Below, one piece after another: positions 8,507 through 16,178 of a stretch of DNA of 64,000 bases. The DNA is from an uncultured Clostridia bacterium. GTDB lineage: Bacteria > Bacillota > Clostridia > TANB77 > CAG-508. The position numbers and the translations under genes are program-made. How positions within the stretch are numbered: the stretch's first letter is position 1; each line of letters starts with the position of its first letter. The notes beneath the pieces were generated by a model. The model did not search any database. It was not told the DNA's origin and saw nothing but the letters and a program-made list of their open reading frames with translations. The stretch lies in NCBI GenBank assembly GCA_934149275.1, contig CAKPEG010000007.1, forward strand, positions 1 to 64,000, written 5' to 3'.

Positions 8507-9820
8507 ATGAGCGCATCTAAAAAAGAAGAAATAGAAAACGAACAATTAGAAATAGAAATATCATCACCAAAAAAGAAAACAGAAAAAGCTCCAAAAGTTA
8601 AAAAAGAAGAAAAAACAGTAGATAAAAAAGATAAAAAAGAAACAACAGAAAAAAAAGAAGATAAAGCTGAAAATAAAAAAGAAGAAGGAAAAAAGAAAGC
8701 AAAAGAAATTAAAAAAATAGAAAATCCAAAAACTGAGGAAGAGATTGCAAACAATAAAGTTTACAACATCTTAAAAAAAGCAAAGGAAAATGGAAAAATA
8801 ACATATGGCGAACTTGCAAGTCAATTAGGAGATGTAACACCAGATCAAATAGATAAAGTATTTGATGTATTCGAAGAATTGGGCGTTGACGTTCTAAAAG
8901 ACGATACAGATGATGAGCCAGATATAGAAGACTTAGAAGAAGTTGAAGAAATCAAATTAGACGACATGAACGCTACATCAATGGAAGGAATAAGCGTTGA
9001 TGATCCAGTAAGAATGTATTTAAGAGAAATAGGTAGAATACCATTACTAACATTTGATGAAGAATTAGATTTAGCCAAAAGAATTCTTGAAAACGATGAA
9101 GAAGCTAAGCAAAAACTTGCAGAATCAAACTTAAGATTGGTTGTAAGTATTGCTAAAAAATATGTGGGTAGAGGTATGCTATTCCTTGACTTAATCCAAG
9201 AAGGAAACATGGGATTAATCAAAGCTGTAGAAAAATTTGATTACACAAAAGGTTTCAAATTTAGTACTTATGCAACATGGTGGATTAGACAAGCTATAAC
9301 AAGAGCTATAGCAGATCAAGCAAGAACAATAAGAATACCAGTTCACATGGTTGAAACAATAAATAAATTAATAAGAACATCTAGACACTTATTACAACAA
9401 TTAGGTAGAGAGCCTACCCCAGAAGAAATTGCAAAAGAAATGGATATGCCAGTTGAAAAAGTTATGGAAATTCAAAAAATTGCACAAGATCCAGTTTCAC
9501 TTGAAACACCAATTGGAGAAGAAGATGATAGCCATTTAGGAGATTTTATTCCTGATGATGAATCACCAGCACCACAAGACTCAGCAGCATACACATTATT
9601 AAAAGAGCAATTAGAAGAAGTAATGCAAACATTAACACCTAGAGAAGCTAAAGTATTAAAGCTAAGATTTGGACTAGAAGACGGAAAAGCAAGAACACTA
9701 GAAGAAGTAGGTAGAGAATTTAAAGTAACTCGTGAGAGAATAAGACAAATTGAAGCAAAAGCATTACGTAAATTAAGACATCCAAGTAGAAGCAAGAGAT
9801 TAAAAGATTATATGAGCTAA
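8507..9820 (+). CDS. rpoD: primary sigma factor RpoD/SigA
   Basis: This is the housekeeping sigma factor that directs RNA polymerase to -35/-10 promoters. It starts at ATG 8507 behind AGGAGG and has 437 residues. The first 80 or so residues are a Lys/Glu-rich low-complexity extension. Then come a region 1.1-like segment, region 1.2 (VDDPVRMYLREIG), region 2 (NLRLVVSIAKKYVGRG, DLIQEGNMGL, YATWWIRQAI), region 3, and region 4 with its helix-turn-helix (LEEVGREFKVTRERIRQIE). It follows dnaG directly, the classical macromolecular synthesis operon order. The many TTGACA/TATAAT-like promoters in this window are its expected targets. Confidence 0.97.
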   Translation: MSASKKEEIENEQLEIEISSPKKKTEKAPKVKKEEKTVDKKDKKETTEKKEDKAENKKEEGKKKAKEIKKIENPKTEEEIANNKVYNILKKAKENGKITYGELASQLGDVTPDQIDKVFDVFEELGVDVLKDDTDDEPDIEDLEEVEEIKLDDMNATSMEGISVDDPVRMYLREIGRIPLLTFDEELDLAKRILENDEEAKQKLAESNLRLVVSIAKKYVGRGMLFLDLIQEGNMGLIKAVEKFDYTKGFKFSTYATWWIRQAITRAIADQARTIRIPVHMVETINKLIRTSRHLLQQLGREPTPEEIAKEMDMPVEKVMEIQKIAQDPVSLETPIGEEDDSHLGDFIPDDESPAPQDSAAYTLLKEQLEEVMQTLTPREAKVLKLRFGLEDGKARTLEEVGREFKVTRERIRQIEAKALRKLRHPSRSKRLKDYMS

Positions 9821-9841
9821 AGAAAAGGAGTGATTGCAGAA

Positions 9842-9997
9842 ATGGAAAAAAGACATATTGAAATAGTTCCAGGGAACGGAGATTTAAATATATCTCCAGC
9901 TGAAGATCACATAAATGATATAGTTGAAAAGAAAGAAAAACCTAAAAAAGAAGATATAGTAATCCCCAAAACTAGGGACGAAGAAGATAAAAAATAA
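9842..9997 (+). CDS. small hypothetical protein downstream of rpoD
   Basis: A 51-codon frame starts at ATG 9842, 21 bases after the rpoD stop, with AAAAGGAG (9823-9830) upstream. An in-frame GTG at 9830 overlaps that site and is less likely. The product begins MEKRHIEIVPGNGDLNI and ends in a highly charged tail (KKEKPKKED, then TRDEEDKK). It has no cysteines, no membrane segment and no domain I recognise. Position and spacing suggest co-transcription with dnaG-rpoD. A real but uncharacterised small protein is likely; function unknown. Confidence 0.55.
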   Translation: MEKRHIEIVPGNGDLNISPAEDHINDIVEKKEKPKKEDIVIPKTRDEEDKK

Positions 9998-10014
9998 GTA
10001 TTTAATCTTATATA

Positions 10015-10041
10015 CCTGGGCACAATTTAATTGTGTTCAGG
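10015..10041 (+). terminator. hairpin after the rpoD transcription unit
   Basis: CCTGGGCACAA pairs with TTGTGTTCAGG (one or two non-Watson-Crick pairs), loop TTTAA. The following T content is modest, so this is a weak or processed terminator. Confidence 0.5.
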
Positions 10042-10066
10042 CATATAAGAAATTTTATAAAAAGTA

Positions 10067-10095
10067 TTGACAAAGAATAAAATAGCAAGTATAAT
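10067..10095 (+). promoter_or_regulatory. promoter for tRNA-Met
   Basis: Perfect consensus: TTGACA (10067-10072), 17-base spacer, TATAAT (10090-10095). The tRNA begins 13 bases after the -10 box. Confidence 0.9.
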
Positions 10096-10107
10096 ATTAA
10101 CTGTTAT

Positions 10108-10184
10108 GGCGAGGTAGCTCAGTTGGCTAGAGCAACTGGTTCATACCCAGTAGGTCGAGAGTTCGAATCTCCCTCTCGCTACCA
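10108..10184 (+). tRNA. tRNA-Met (CAU), probably elongator
   Basis: The cloverleaf spans 77 bases including an encoded CCA end. The acceptor arm GGCGAGG pairs with TCTCGCT (G-U at both ends), the D-arm begins AGCTCAG, the anticodon stem is ACTGG/CCAGT around TTCATAC (anticodon CAT), and the T-loop is TTCGAAT. The paired G1-U72 end argues against the initiator, which normally has an unpaired 1-72. A tRNA-Ile with lysidine cannot be fully excluded, since TilS is encoded nearby. Confidence 0.93.
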
Positions 10185-10185
10185 A

Positions 10186-10215
10186 AACTTCCAATTTATC
10201 GGAAGTTCTTTTTTT
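10186..10215 (+). terminator. terminator of tRNA-Met
   Basis: AACTTCC pairs with GGAAGTT across an 8-base loop, followed by C and seven T. Confidence 0.9.
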
Positions 10216-10234
10216 GCAAATTATTAAATAAAAA

Positions 10235-10287
10235 AGAATTAGATTTTGTACTAAACTTAAAAAGTATAAATCTAATTCTCTTTTTTT
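10235..10287. terminator. second hairpin, possibly bidirectional terminator
   Basis: A 12-bp stem AGAATTAGATTT/AAATCTAATTCT with a 21-base loop is followed by T7 on the plus strand and by a T-rich run on the minus strand. It lies between the convergent tRNA and rpmA units. Confidence 0.6.
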
Positions 10288-10292
10288 ATAAA

Positions 10293-10321
10293 AGAAAAAA
10301 TCCCCAAGCCAAGCTTGGGGA
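10293..10321 (-). terminator. terminator of rplU-rpmA
   Basis: On the minus strand TCCCCAAGC pairs with GCTTGGGGA (9 bp, 3-base loop), followed by TTTTTTC. Confidence 0.9.
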
Positions 10322-10342
10322 TAATTATGTATTTATTATTAA

Positions 10343-10612
10343 TTATTTTGCAGATTCATCTACTGGGTAAACACTAACTTGTTTTTTGTCTTTACCTAAT
10401 TTTTCGAATTTAACTGTTCCATCTGCTAATGCAAATAATGTATCATCACTACCCTTTCCAACGTTCATACCTGGATGGATGTGAGTACCTCTTTGTCTAA
10501 CTAATATATTTCCTGCAAGAACGAATTGTCCATCAGCTCTTTTAACACCAAGTCTCTTTGACTCACTGTCTCTACCGTTCTTAACACTACCTTGACCTTT
10601 TTTATGTGCCAC
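10343..10612 (-). CDS. rpmA: 50S ribosomal protein bL27
   Basis: bL27 sits at the peptidyl-transferase centre. It has 89 residues, begins MAHKKGQGS, and is well conserved (RLGVKRADGQFVLAGNI, GTHIHPGMN). The start is GTG, with AAGGGAG upstream. The codon immediately before it is a stop, so there is no N-terminal extension. Many Bacillota L27 proteins carry a short extension cut off by the protease Prp, with prp lying between rplU and rpmA. Here both the extension and a prp gene are missing, and only 60 bases separate the two genes. Probably co-transcribed with rplU. Confidence 0.97.
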   Translation of the reverse strand: MAHKKGQGSVKNGRDSESKRLGVKRADGQFVLAGNILVRQRGTHIHPGMNVGKGSDDTLFALADGTVKFEKLGKDKKQVSVYPVDESAK

Positions 10613-10672
10613 TTAAATTCACTCCCTTCACATAAAGATTTTTATATGTTACACACTTTAATATAATCAAAA

Positions 10673-11023
10673 TTATTTTGCTGCTTCAGCTGTAGCTTCT
10701 TTTTTAGCAGCTGGTAACTTAATATTTGTAATTTCTACTTTTGTATATGGTTGTCTATGACCTTGAGTTCTTCTATAATTCTTTTTAGCCTTATATTTGA
10801 AAACAAGTATCTTTTTACCTTTACCATGAGAAACTACTTTTCCTTCAACTTTAATACCTTTAACATAAGGATTTCCAACTTGTACTTTTTTGTCATCAGA
10901 TACAAGAATAACTTTATCGAAAGTAACTTTTTTACCTTCTTCAGCATCTAATTTTTCGAAAAATACAACATCTCCTTCTGTTACTTTGTATTGTTTTCCA
11001 CATGCTTCAATAATTGCGTACAT
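10673..11023 (-). CDS. rplU: 50S ribosomal protein bL21
   Basis: A 116-residue L21 (begins MYAIIEACGKQYKV, contains YRRTQGHRQPYTKV) with an Ala/Glu-rich tail. The ATG is preceded by AAAGGGAGG. It is the first gene of a two-gene unit with rpmA, transcribed from the minus-strand promoter near 11128-11156 with a leader of about 100 bases. The length and all conserved blocks are normal. Confidence 0.97.
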   Translation of the reverse strand: MYAIIEACGKQYKVTEGDVVFFEKLDAEEGKKVTFDKVILVSDDKKVQVGNPYVKGIKVEGKVVSHGKGKKILVFKYKAKKNYRRTQGHRQPYTKVEITNIKLPAAKKEATAEAAK

Positions 11024-11122
11024 TTAAGTACACCTCCCTTTTTCGTATACTCGCTAATCCTTACATATAGGTAGTTAGAATAAATCTAACATTTATGGAA
11101 CCTTAATTAAGCGGATTACAGT
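11024..11122 (-). promoter_or_regulatory. rplU leader, candidate L21 autoregulatory leader
   Basis: The transcript leader between the promoter and rplU is about 100 bases and contains a clear hairpin, GTTAGA/TCTAAC (11074-11090). Bacillota rplU operons commonly carry a structured L21 leader that mediates feedback by L21. The position fits, but I cannot confirm the family from primary sequence alone. Confidence 0.4.
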
Positions 11123-11127
11123 TACAT

Positions 11128-11156
11128 ATTTTAACATAGGGTGTACGATTTGTCAA
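11128..11156 (-). promoter_or_regulatory. promoter for rplU-rpmA
   Basis: Minus-strand TTGACA (11156-11151), 17-base spacer, TAAAAT (11133-11128). Confidence 0.85.
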
Positions 11157-11201
11157 CAAAAATAAAGAAATATGTGGATTTCTAGAAGAAAAATCTTATA
11201 A

Positions 11202-11230
11202 TTGACATTAAAATTTATTTGATATATTAT
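11202..11230 (+). promoter_or_regulatory. promoter for the cyclophilin gene
   Basis: TTGACA (11202-11207), 17 bases, TATTAT (11225-11230). Confidence 0.7.
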
Positions 11231-11281
11231 TCTTAATATGTAGAAATCTACAAAAAATCAAAAGAAAAGGAGAAGGTTATT

Positions 11282-12094
11282 TTGGAGAATAAAACAACGT
11301 ATATTATTATTGGAATTGTTGCTGTTATTGCATTCGTTATAATTGCAGGAGTAATAATATCTGATGATGGGAAAGAAAAAAATACAAGTAACACAAGTAA
11401 TTCAAACAACAATAGTGTAACTAACAGTACTTCAAATAGTACAGCTAATACAACTGATGAGGATTCTTTCGATTATGAAGCTGCAGCAGAAGAGCAAATG
11501 GCGGAGCCAAAAGCAGGCGAAACTATTGCAGTAATGCATGTAAAAAATTATGGTGATATAACATTTAAATTTTTCGAAGATAAAGCACCAAAAGCTGTTG
11601 AGAATTTCTTAACACATGCAAAAGAAGGATATTACAATGGTGTTAAATTTCATAGAGTAATGGAAGATTTTATGATTCAAGGTGGTGATCCAAAAGGCGA
11701 TGGAACTGGAGGAGAAAGCATATGGGGAAAAGGTTTTGAAGAAGAAATTGATCAAAGCTTAGTTCCATATAGAGGAGCACTTTGTATGGCAAGTGCTGGA
11801 ACAGGTACATCAACATTAGGAAGCCAATTCTTTATTGTGCAAGCAAACGCAGACGAAACACAAGCTAAAAGCTTAAAGTCATATGGATATCCAGAAGGGT
11901 TAATTAATGCATATTCAAAATATGGTGGATACTTAAGTTTGTATAAGAGCTATACAGTTTTCGGACAAGTTGTATCTGGAATGGATGTAGTTGATAAAAT
12001 TGCTAAAGTAGAAAAAACTCAATCTAGCTCAGGAGAACTATCAGTACCAGTTGAAGATATAATAATTGAATCAATAGACGTAAAAACAAAATAG
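11282..12094 (+). CDS. membrane-anchored cyclophilin-type peptidyl-prolyl isomerase
   Basis: This enzyme catalyses cis-trans isomerisation of X-Pro bonds, probably on proteins outside the membrane. It starts at TTG 11282, a few bases after AAAGGAGAAGG. Its 270 residues comprise an N-terminal hydrophobic anchor (about 7-27), a Ser/Asn/Thr-rich linker (about 33-60), and a cyclophilin domain from about 75 to the end with FHRVMEDFMIQGGDP and SQFFIV. The linker and anchor suggest surface tethering, a role comparable to PrsA. It has its own promoter and terminator, so it is monocistronic. Family assignment is secure; extracellular location is inferred. Confidence 0.93.
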   Translation: MENKTTYIIIGIVAVIAFVIIAGVIISDDGKEKNTSNTSNSNNNSVTNSTSNSTANTTDEDSFDYEAAAEEQMAEPKAGETIAVMHVKNYGDITFKFFEDKAPKAVENFLTHAKEGYYNGVKFHRVMEDFMIQGGDPKGDGTGGESIWGKGFEEEIDQSLVPYRGALCMASAGTGTSTLGSQFFIVQANADETQAKSLKSYGYPEGLINAYSKYGGYLSLYKSYTVFGQVVSGMDVVDKIAKVEKTQSSSGELSVPVEDIIIESIDVKTK

Positions 12095-12106
12095 AATATA
12101 AGAAGA

Positions 12107-12138
12107 AAACATCGTTTATTTAATAAGCGATGTTTTTT
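12107..12138 (+). terminator. terminator of the cyclophilin gene
   Basis: AAACATCG and CGATGTTT form the base of the stem, with TTATT/AATAA above, followed by a T run at 12132-12138. Confidence 0.85.
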
Positions 12139-12230
12139 ATAATAATGCACAGAATTTGCAAAGCAAATTTAGCTCGCGAACAAAGACGTAGACTAAAAAA
12201 TGTTATAAATAGTCCCCTTTTGACCTATTT
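12133..12230 (+). repeat. intergenic hairpin repeat, family 3, copy 2
   Basis: It contains GCACAGAATTTGC-aaa-GCAAATT followed by CGCGAACAAAGACG, then GACTAAAAAATGTTATAAATAGTC. The last part matches the minus-strand copy at 51663-51795, where the flanking arms are GCGGACT/AGTCCGC. No gene lies between the cyclophilin terminator and the rpsF promoter. Confidence 0.55.
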
Positions 12231-12354
12231 ATAAAAAAATACTTTTATAAAGTTTTGTGTGTCAATAAAAGCACAAACTTAAAAAATTATAAAATAAATA
12301 CATATACTAAAATGTCGGCTTTTGTCCAGCATAGAGAAAAAAATTTAAAATCAC

Positions 12355-12383
12355 TTGCATAATTCCAAAAATTGTGTTAAAAT
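12355..12383 (+). promoter_or_regulatory. promoter for rpsF-ssb-rpsR
   Basis: TTGCAT (12355-12360), 17-base spacer, TAAAAT (12378-12383). The 65-base leader that follows can fold AACC...CGCA with TGCGGGTT just upstream of the ribosome-binding site. That is a possible S6:S18 autoregulatory structure, but I could not verify its consensus. Confidence 0.7.
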
Positions 12384-12448
12384 AATCAACGTTAACCTTA
12401 CTCGCAATAAAAATATGCGGGTTATAGATCCAGAAGGAGGTGGAAATA

Positions 12449-12736
12449 ATGAATAAATATGAAAGCGTTATCATTATTAATCCAAGTTTAGATGAACAAG
12501 GAATTAAAGATGTAATAACAAAATTTACAGATTTAATAAACAATAATAATGGAAAAGTTGAAAACGTAGATGAAATGGGAAAAAGAAAATTAGCTTATGA
12601 AATCAAAAAACAATCAGAAGGATATTATGTTGTATATACTTTCGAAGCTAACCCAGAATTCATAAAAGAATTAGAAAGAATCTACAGAATCACAGATAGT
12701 ATAATGAAATTTATCACAATAAGAAAAGAAGATTAA
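12449..12736 (+). CDS. rpsF: 30S ribosomal protein bS6
   Basis: A 95-residue S6 (MNKYESVIIINPSLDEQ, then DEMGKRKLAYEIKKQ and EGYYVVYTFEA). The ATG at 12449 follows AGAAGGAGGTGG (12433-12444 region); the in-frame GTG at 12440 is part of that site. It binds S18 in the small-subunit platform. First gene of the conserved rpsF-ssb-rpsR operon. Confidence 0.97.
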   Translation: MNKYESVIIINPSLDEQGIKDVITKFTDLINNNNGKVENVDEMGKRKLAYEIKKQSEGYYVVYTFEANPEFIKELERIYRITDSIMKFITIRKED

Positions 12737-12773
12737 TCGTATATAAAATACCTTTAATTAGGAAGGTGGAAAA

Positions 12774-13190
12774 ATGAACAAAGTAGTTTTAATGGGAAGA
12801 TTAACAAGAGACCCAGAAACAAGATATACACAAACAAACAATACTCTAGTAGCATCATTCACATTAGCTGTAAATAGAAGATTTGCAAGACAAGGTGAAG
12901 AGAGACAAGCTGATTTTATACCAGTAGTTGCTTGGAGTAAAACAGGTGAATTCTGCAGTAAATATTTCAAAAAAGGTCAACAGGTTGGAATTATAGGTAG
13001 AATTCAAACAAGAAATTGGGATGATGATCAAGGACAAAAACACTATGTTACAGAGGTAATAGCTGAAGAAGCTTACTTTGCAGATAGTAGAAGAGATGGA
13101 GCTGGAGATAGCTTTGAAAATACTTTCGGAACAGCAGTTTCTGGAAGCCAAGAATTCCAAGTTTCATCAGATGATGATTTACCATTCTAG
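12774..13190 (+). CDS. ssb: single-stranded DNA-binding protein
   Basis: SSB coats single-stranded DNA in replication and repair. It has 138 residues: an OB-fold over about the first 105 (MNKVVLMGRLTRDPETRY, NWDDDQGQKHYVTEV), a short flexible linker, and the acidic protein-docking tip DDDLPF at the C-terminus. The ATG follows AGGAAGGTGG. It lies between rpsF and rpsR, the usual Bacillota order. Confidence 0.97.
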   Translation: MNKVVLMGRLTRDPETRYTQTNNTLVASFTLAVNRRFARQGEERQADFIPVVAWSKTGEFCSKYFKKGQQVGIIGRIQTRNWDDDQGQKHYVTEVIAEEAYFADSRRDGAGDSFENTFGTAVSGSQEFQVSSDDDLPF

Positions 13191-13220
13191 TAAATTTTGA
13201 GAAGATTGGGGGTTTTAGAA

Positions 13221-13502
13221 ATGGCAGACAAGAAGAATAGAAGAAACAACAATAGAAATAACATGGATGATGATTTCAATCCAAAATTCAGAAAAGCGAG
13301 AAAAAAAGTTTGCGTACTTTGCAGTGACAAAAACTTTGAATTAGATTATAAAAATGCTGATCAATTAAAGAAATTCATCAACGATAAAGGTAAGATATTA
13401 CCAAGAAGAGCAACTGGAGCTTGCGCTAAACATCAAAGAGAAATTACTCTAGCTGTTAAGAGAGCAAGACATATTGCTATATTACCATATACACAAGACT
13501 AA
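13221..13502 (+). CDS. rpsR: 30S ribosomal protein bS18, zinc-binding (C+) form
   Basis: A 93-residue S18 from ATG 13221 with a basic, Asn-rich N-terminus. It keeps the zinc-type cysteines CVLC and, after about 40 residues, CAKH (CxxC...CxxH), the C+ form of S18. Core residues KILPRRATG and LAVKRARHIAILPYT are conserved. The ribosome-binding site is only a G-rich stretch (TTGGGGGTT). Last gene of the operon; a strong terminator follows. Confidence 0.96.
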   Translation: MADKKNRRNNNRNNMDDDFNPKFRKARKKVCVLCSDKNFELDYKNADQLKKFINDKGKILPRRATGACAKHQREITLAVKRARHIAILPYTQD

Positions 13503-13511
13503 TAAAAAACT

Positions 13512-13541
13512 AACCGGAGATTATAAAATCTCCGGTTTTTT
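13512..13541 (+). terminator. terminator of rpsF-ssb-rpsR
   Basis: Perfect 11-bp stem AACCGGAGATT/AATCTCCGGTT, four-base loop, followed by T6. Confidence 0.95.
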
Positions 13542-13571
13542 GTATATATGAAAGAACGCAATAATAAGAAA

Positions 13572-13745
13572 AGAAAATACATATTAAATTTTTGTATCAC
13601 CGCGCAGCAATCAAATGAACGAAACTCATGTGAAGTGACTGCGACTGAAGCAATCTACACATAAAAAATGAGCCATTGTTATGAAAGAACAGAGGCTCAT
13701 CGAGATTGCGCTAGCAAGGTGTGAAAAAATTAATATGTATTTTTT
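13572..13745 (+). repeat. structured intergenic element, family 2, copy C
   Basis: The outer stem pairs the segment around 13574-13593 with 13722-13745. Inside are CACCGCGCAGCAATC, a stem GCAATCT/AGATTGC, a nested stem ATGAGCC/GGCTCAT, and AGCAAGGTGTG. It occupies the gap between convergent rpsR and the penicillin-binding protein gene. Compared with copy B, both the outer stem and the GCAATCT stem differ in sequence but remain paired. Confidence 0.65.
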
Positions 13746-13756
13746 ATTGTGTTATG

Positions 13757-16030
13757 TTATTGAGCTCCACCAACCATTTCATCTTTTAATGTAACAGTAA
13801 CAACAGTACCTTCTTCAACTTCCTGACCAGCTAAAATATCTTGAGAAATAACTTTACCAGAACCATCTATAGAAATATTTAAATTCAATGCCTTTAAAGA
13901 ATTTTTAGCCTGCTCAGCAGTTTTTCCTTTTAAATCAGGAACTTTCTTCATAGTTTTTTCAGCACCATCAGTATATAGACATACAGTAGAACCAGATTGT
14001 AAAGAAATACCTGACTTAGGAAATTGTGATGTAACTATTGTAGAAGCTTCAGATGAAGTTCTTAAAACAACATTAAATCCAGCAGCTTGAAGAATACTTT
14101 TTGCTTCTGTCAATGTTTTAGAAGTTACATCAGGCAATGTAGTTGACTCATCAGATTCTGTAACAGTTACTGATGAAGTAATTCCTAAATGAGGTAATAC
14201 TTCTGAAAGAATTTGAGAAGCAACAGGTGCACAAACTGTACCACCTTGATGGCTACCTCTACCATCACTATTTGGATTATTTAATACTACCAAAACAATA
14301 ACTTCAGGATTTTCAACAGGGGATATTGCGATGAAAGAAGCAACATAACCTTGTTCTTTTTTATCATCAGGTGGTTCAGATGTACCACTTTTTCCACCAA
14401 CTGAATATCCGTTAACTGCTGCATATTTACCAGTACCTTTAGTAACAACTGATTCCATCATTGTTCTTATCTTAGCAGAAGTATCTTCTGAAATAACTTG
14501 TCTAACCTTTACAGGTGCAAGTTCTGTCTCAACACCTGTATCAGTATTTACAACTTTACTAACAATACGAGGTTGCATTAAGTTACCACCATTAACTGAA
14601 GCAGATACTGCTGTAATTAATTGCAAAGGTGTAATTGAGAAACGTTGCCCAAAAGACATTGTTGCAAGTTCAACTTCATGGCAATCATCAATATTATAAA
14701 AAATACTATTTGATTCTCCAGACATTCTAACACCTGTTTTGTCAAAGAAACCAAAGGCTTGTAAATATTTATAAAATCTTTGCTTACCAATACGTTGACC
14801 TAATTGCATGAAAGCAGGGTTACATGAATGTTGCAAAGCCTCTGTAAGAGTTTGATCACCATGAGCTGTTTTGGCCCAACAGTAAATATCTCTATCACCA
14901 ACATGATAAACACGATCACAATGAAAATCTCCTTTTGTATCAGGTTGTACAAGATTCTCTTCAAGACCTATTGACGAAGTAATTATCTTAAAAGTAGAAC
15001 CAGGTTCATACAAATCTGCAATAGGCTTATTACGCCACATATTGCTCAATGCTGCAGATTTTTCTTCTGTTGAAAGTGTATCCCATTTTGATTGTAATTC
15101 AGTTGTATTAGGTGTAAAAGGTGTATTCAAATTATATGTAGGATAACTTGCCTCAGCTAAAATATCGCCAGTAGAAGGTTTCATAATAATGACACATCCA
15201 CCATCAGCTCTATTTTCTTTTACAGCTTGATCTAAATATTTTTCTGCAATACGTTGAACTTCAACATCTAATGTTAAATATATATCACTACCATTTTGAG
15301 CTGGAATATATTGTTCGTTTTCATCTGAAATTGCTTGATTATTAACATTTGTAGAAGTTACTATTCTGCCAGGAGTACCAGTAAGTTCAGTATCCCAAGC
15401 AGATTCTATACCTTCCAAACCTTTATCATTTCCATAAAAACCAATAACATTTGAAGCTAAGTTTTCGAATGGGTAATATCTTTTTGAATCTTCATCAATA
15501 TTAATACCAGTAGTTATATTATTTTCATCAAGCCATGCATTTAAATTATCTATAATGGGCTTTTCAACTTTTTTGGCTATAGTGATAACAGCAGATTTTG
15601 AATTAAGTTTTTCTAAAGTTTCATTATAATCAAGTGAAAACACCTGTGAAAAACCAGTAGCTAAAGTTTCATTTGGAACTTTGGTGCCATCTTTATAAGC
15701 TACTTCACCATTATTGATACTAACAGTATCAACTGTTGAACTCATAGCCAAAGTTTTATTTGTGGCATCATAAATTGTTCCTCTTTTACTTGCAATTGTT
15801 TGACTTGTAGTTTGTTGATTATAAGCACTAGCTTTGTATGCAGGTCCTTTCACAAATTGAATGTAGCCAATTCGAATTAGCAGACCTAAAAAACAAGCAG
15901 TGAGAATAATAAGTAATGCAATAGAACGAGAATTAAAAACTTGTTTTTCTTTAAAAACAGTACCAATTCCTAATCTTTTATTAATTGAATTTTTTCCTAT
16001 GTGAATCAGTCCTTTCAAAAAGACAAGCAA
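13757..16030 (-). CDS. class B penicillin-binding protein with two PASTA domains
   Basis: This is a peptidoglycan transpeptidase of the SpoVD/PBP2B type. It has an N-terminal membrane anchor (SIALLIILTACFLGLLIRI), a PBP-dimer domain, then a transpeptidase with GSTFKI (SxxK), LQHSCNPAF (SxN) and GKSGTSEPP (KSGT). Two C-terminal PASTA domains follow, beginning LPDVTSKTL and KVPDLKGKT. The listed start is TTG 16030, which has no ribosome-binding site. A GAAAGGA lies inside the frame, 9 bases before an ATA at 16000-15998, so the true start may be there. It is a close paralogue of the dcw-cluster protein at 55392; one of the pair probably serves sporulation and the other division. It stands alone, divergent from rsmA. 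Confidence 0.9.
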   Translation of the reverse strand: MLVFLKGLIHIGKNSINKRLGIGTVFKEKQVFNSRSIALLIILTACFLGLLIRIGYIQFVKGPAYKASAYNQQTTSQTIASKRGTIYDATNKTLAMSSTVDTVSINNGEVAYKDGTKVPNETLATGFSQVFSLDYNETLEKLNSKSAVITIAKKVEKPIIDNLNAWLDENNITTGINIDEDSKRYYPFENLASNVIGFYGNDKGLEGIESAWDTELTGTPGRIVTSTNVNNQAISDENEQYIPAQNGSDIYLTLDVEVQRIAEKYLDQAVKENRADGGCVIIMKPSTGDILAEASYPTYNLNTPFTPNTTELQSKWDTLSTEEKSAALSNMWRNKPIADLYEPGSTFKIITSSIGLEENLVQPDTKGDFHCDRVYHVGDRDIYCWAKTAHGDQTLTEALQHSCNPAFMQLGQRIGKQRFYKYLQAFGFFDKTGVRMSGESNSIFYNIDDCHEVELATMSFGQRFSITPLQLITAVSASVNGGNLMQPRIVSKVVNTDTGVETELAPVKVRQVISEDTSAKIRTMMESVVTKGTGKYAAVNGYSVGGKSGTSEPPDDKKEQGYVASFIAISPVENPEVIVLVVLNNPNSDGRGSHQGGTVCAPVASQILSEVLPHLGITSSVTVTESDESTTLPDVTSKTLTEAKSILQAAGFNVVLRTSSEASTIVTSQFPKSGISLQSGSTVCLYTDGAEKTMKKVPDLKGKTAEQAKNSLKALNLNISIDGSGKVISQDILAGQEVEEGTVVTVTLKDEMVGGAQ

Positions 16031-16128
16031 ATAAAAAATTTGTACATATAAAATTCTTATTTCCTTGCCCCTAATATATATGTATTTTATATTATAAAAA
16101 AATAAAAATCAATATAACACACTAATAT

Positions 16129-16157
16129 TTGTAATGTATAAACTTTTGTGGTATATT
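16129..16157 (+). promoter_or_regulatory. promoter for rsmA
   Basis: TTGTAA (16129-16134), 17-base spacer, TATATT (16152-16157), 21 bases before the ATG. Confidence 0.6.
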
Positions 16158-16178
16158 AAAAAATAGGAGATAAAGTAT

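Noticed and set aside
9829..9841. GTG 9830 as the start of the small protein after rpoD
   Set aside because: It overlaps the ribosome-binding site; ATG 9842 is better placed.
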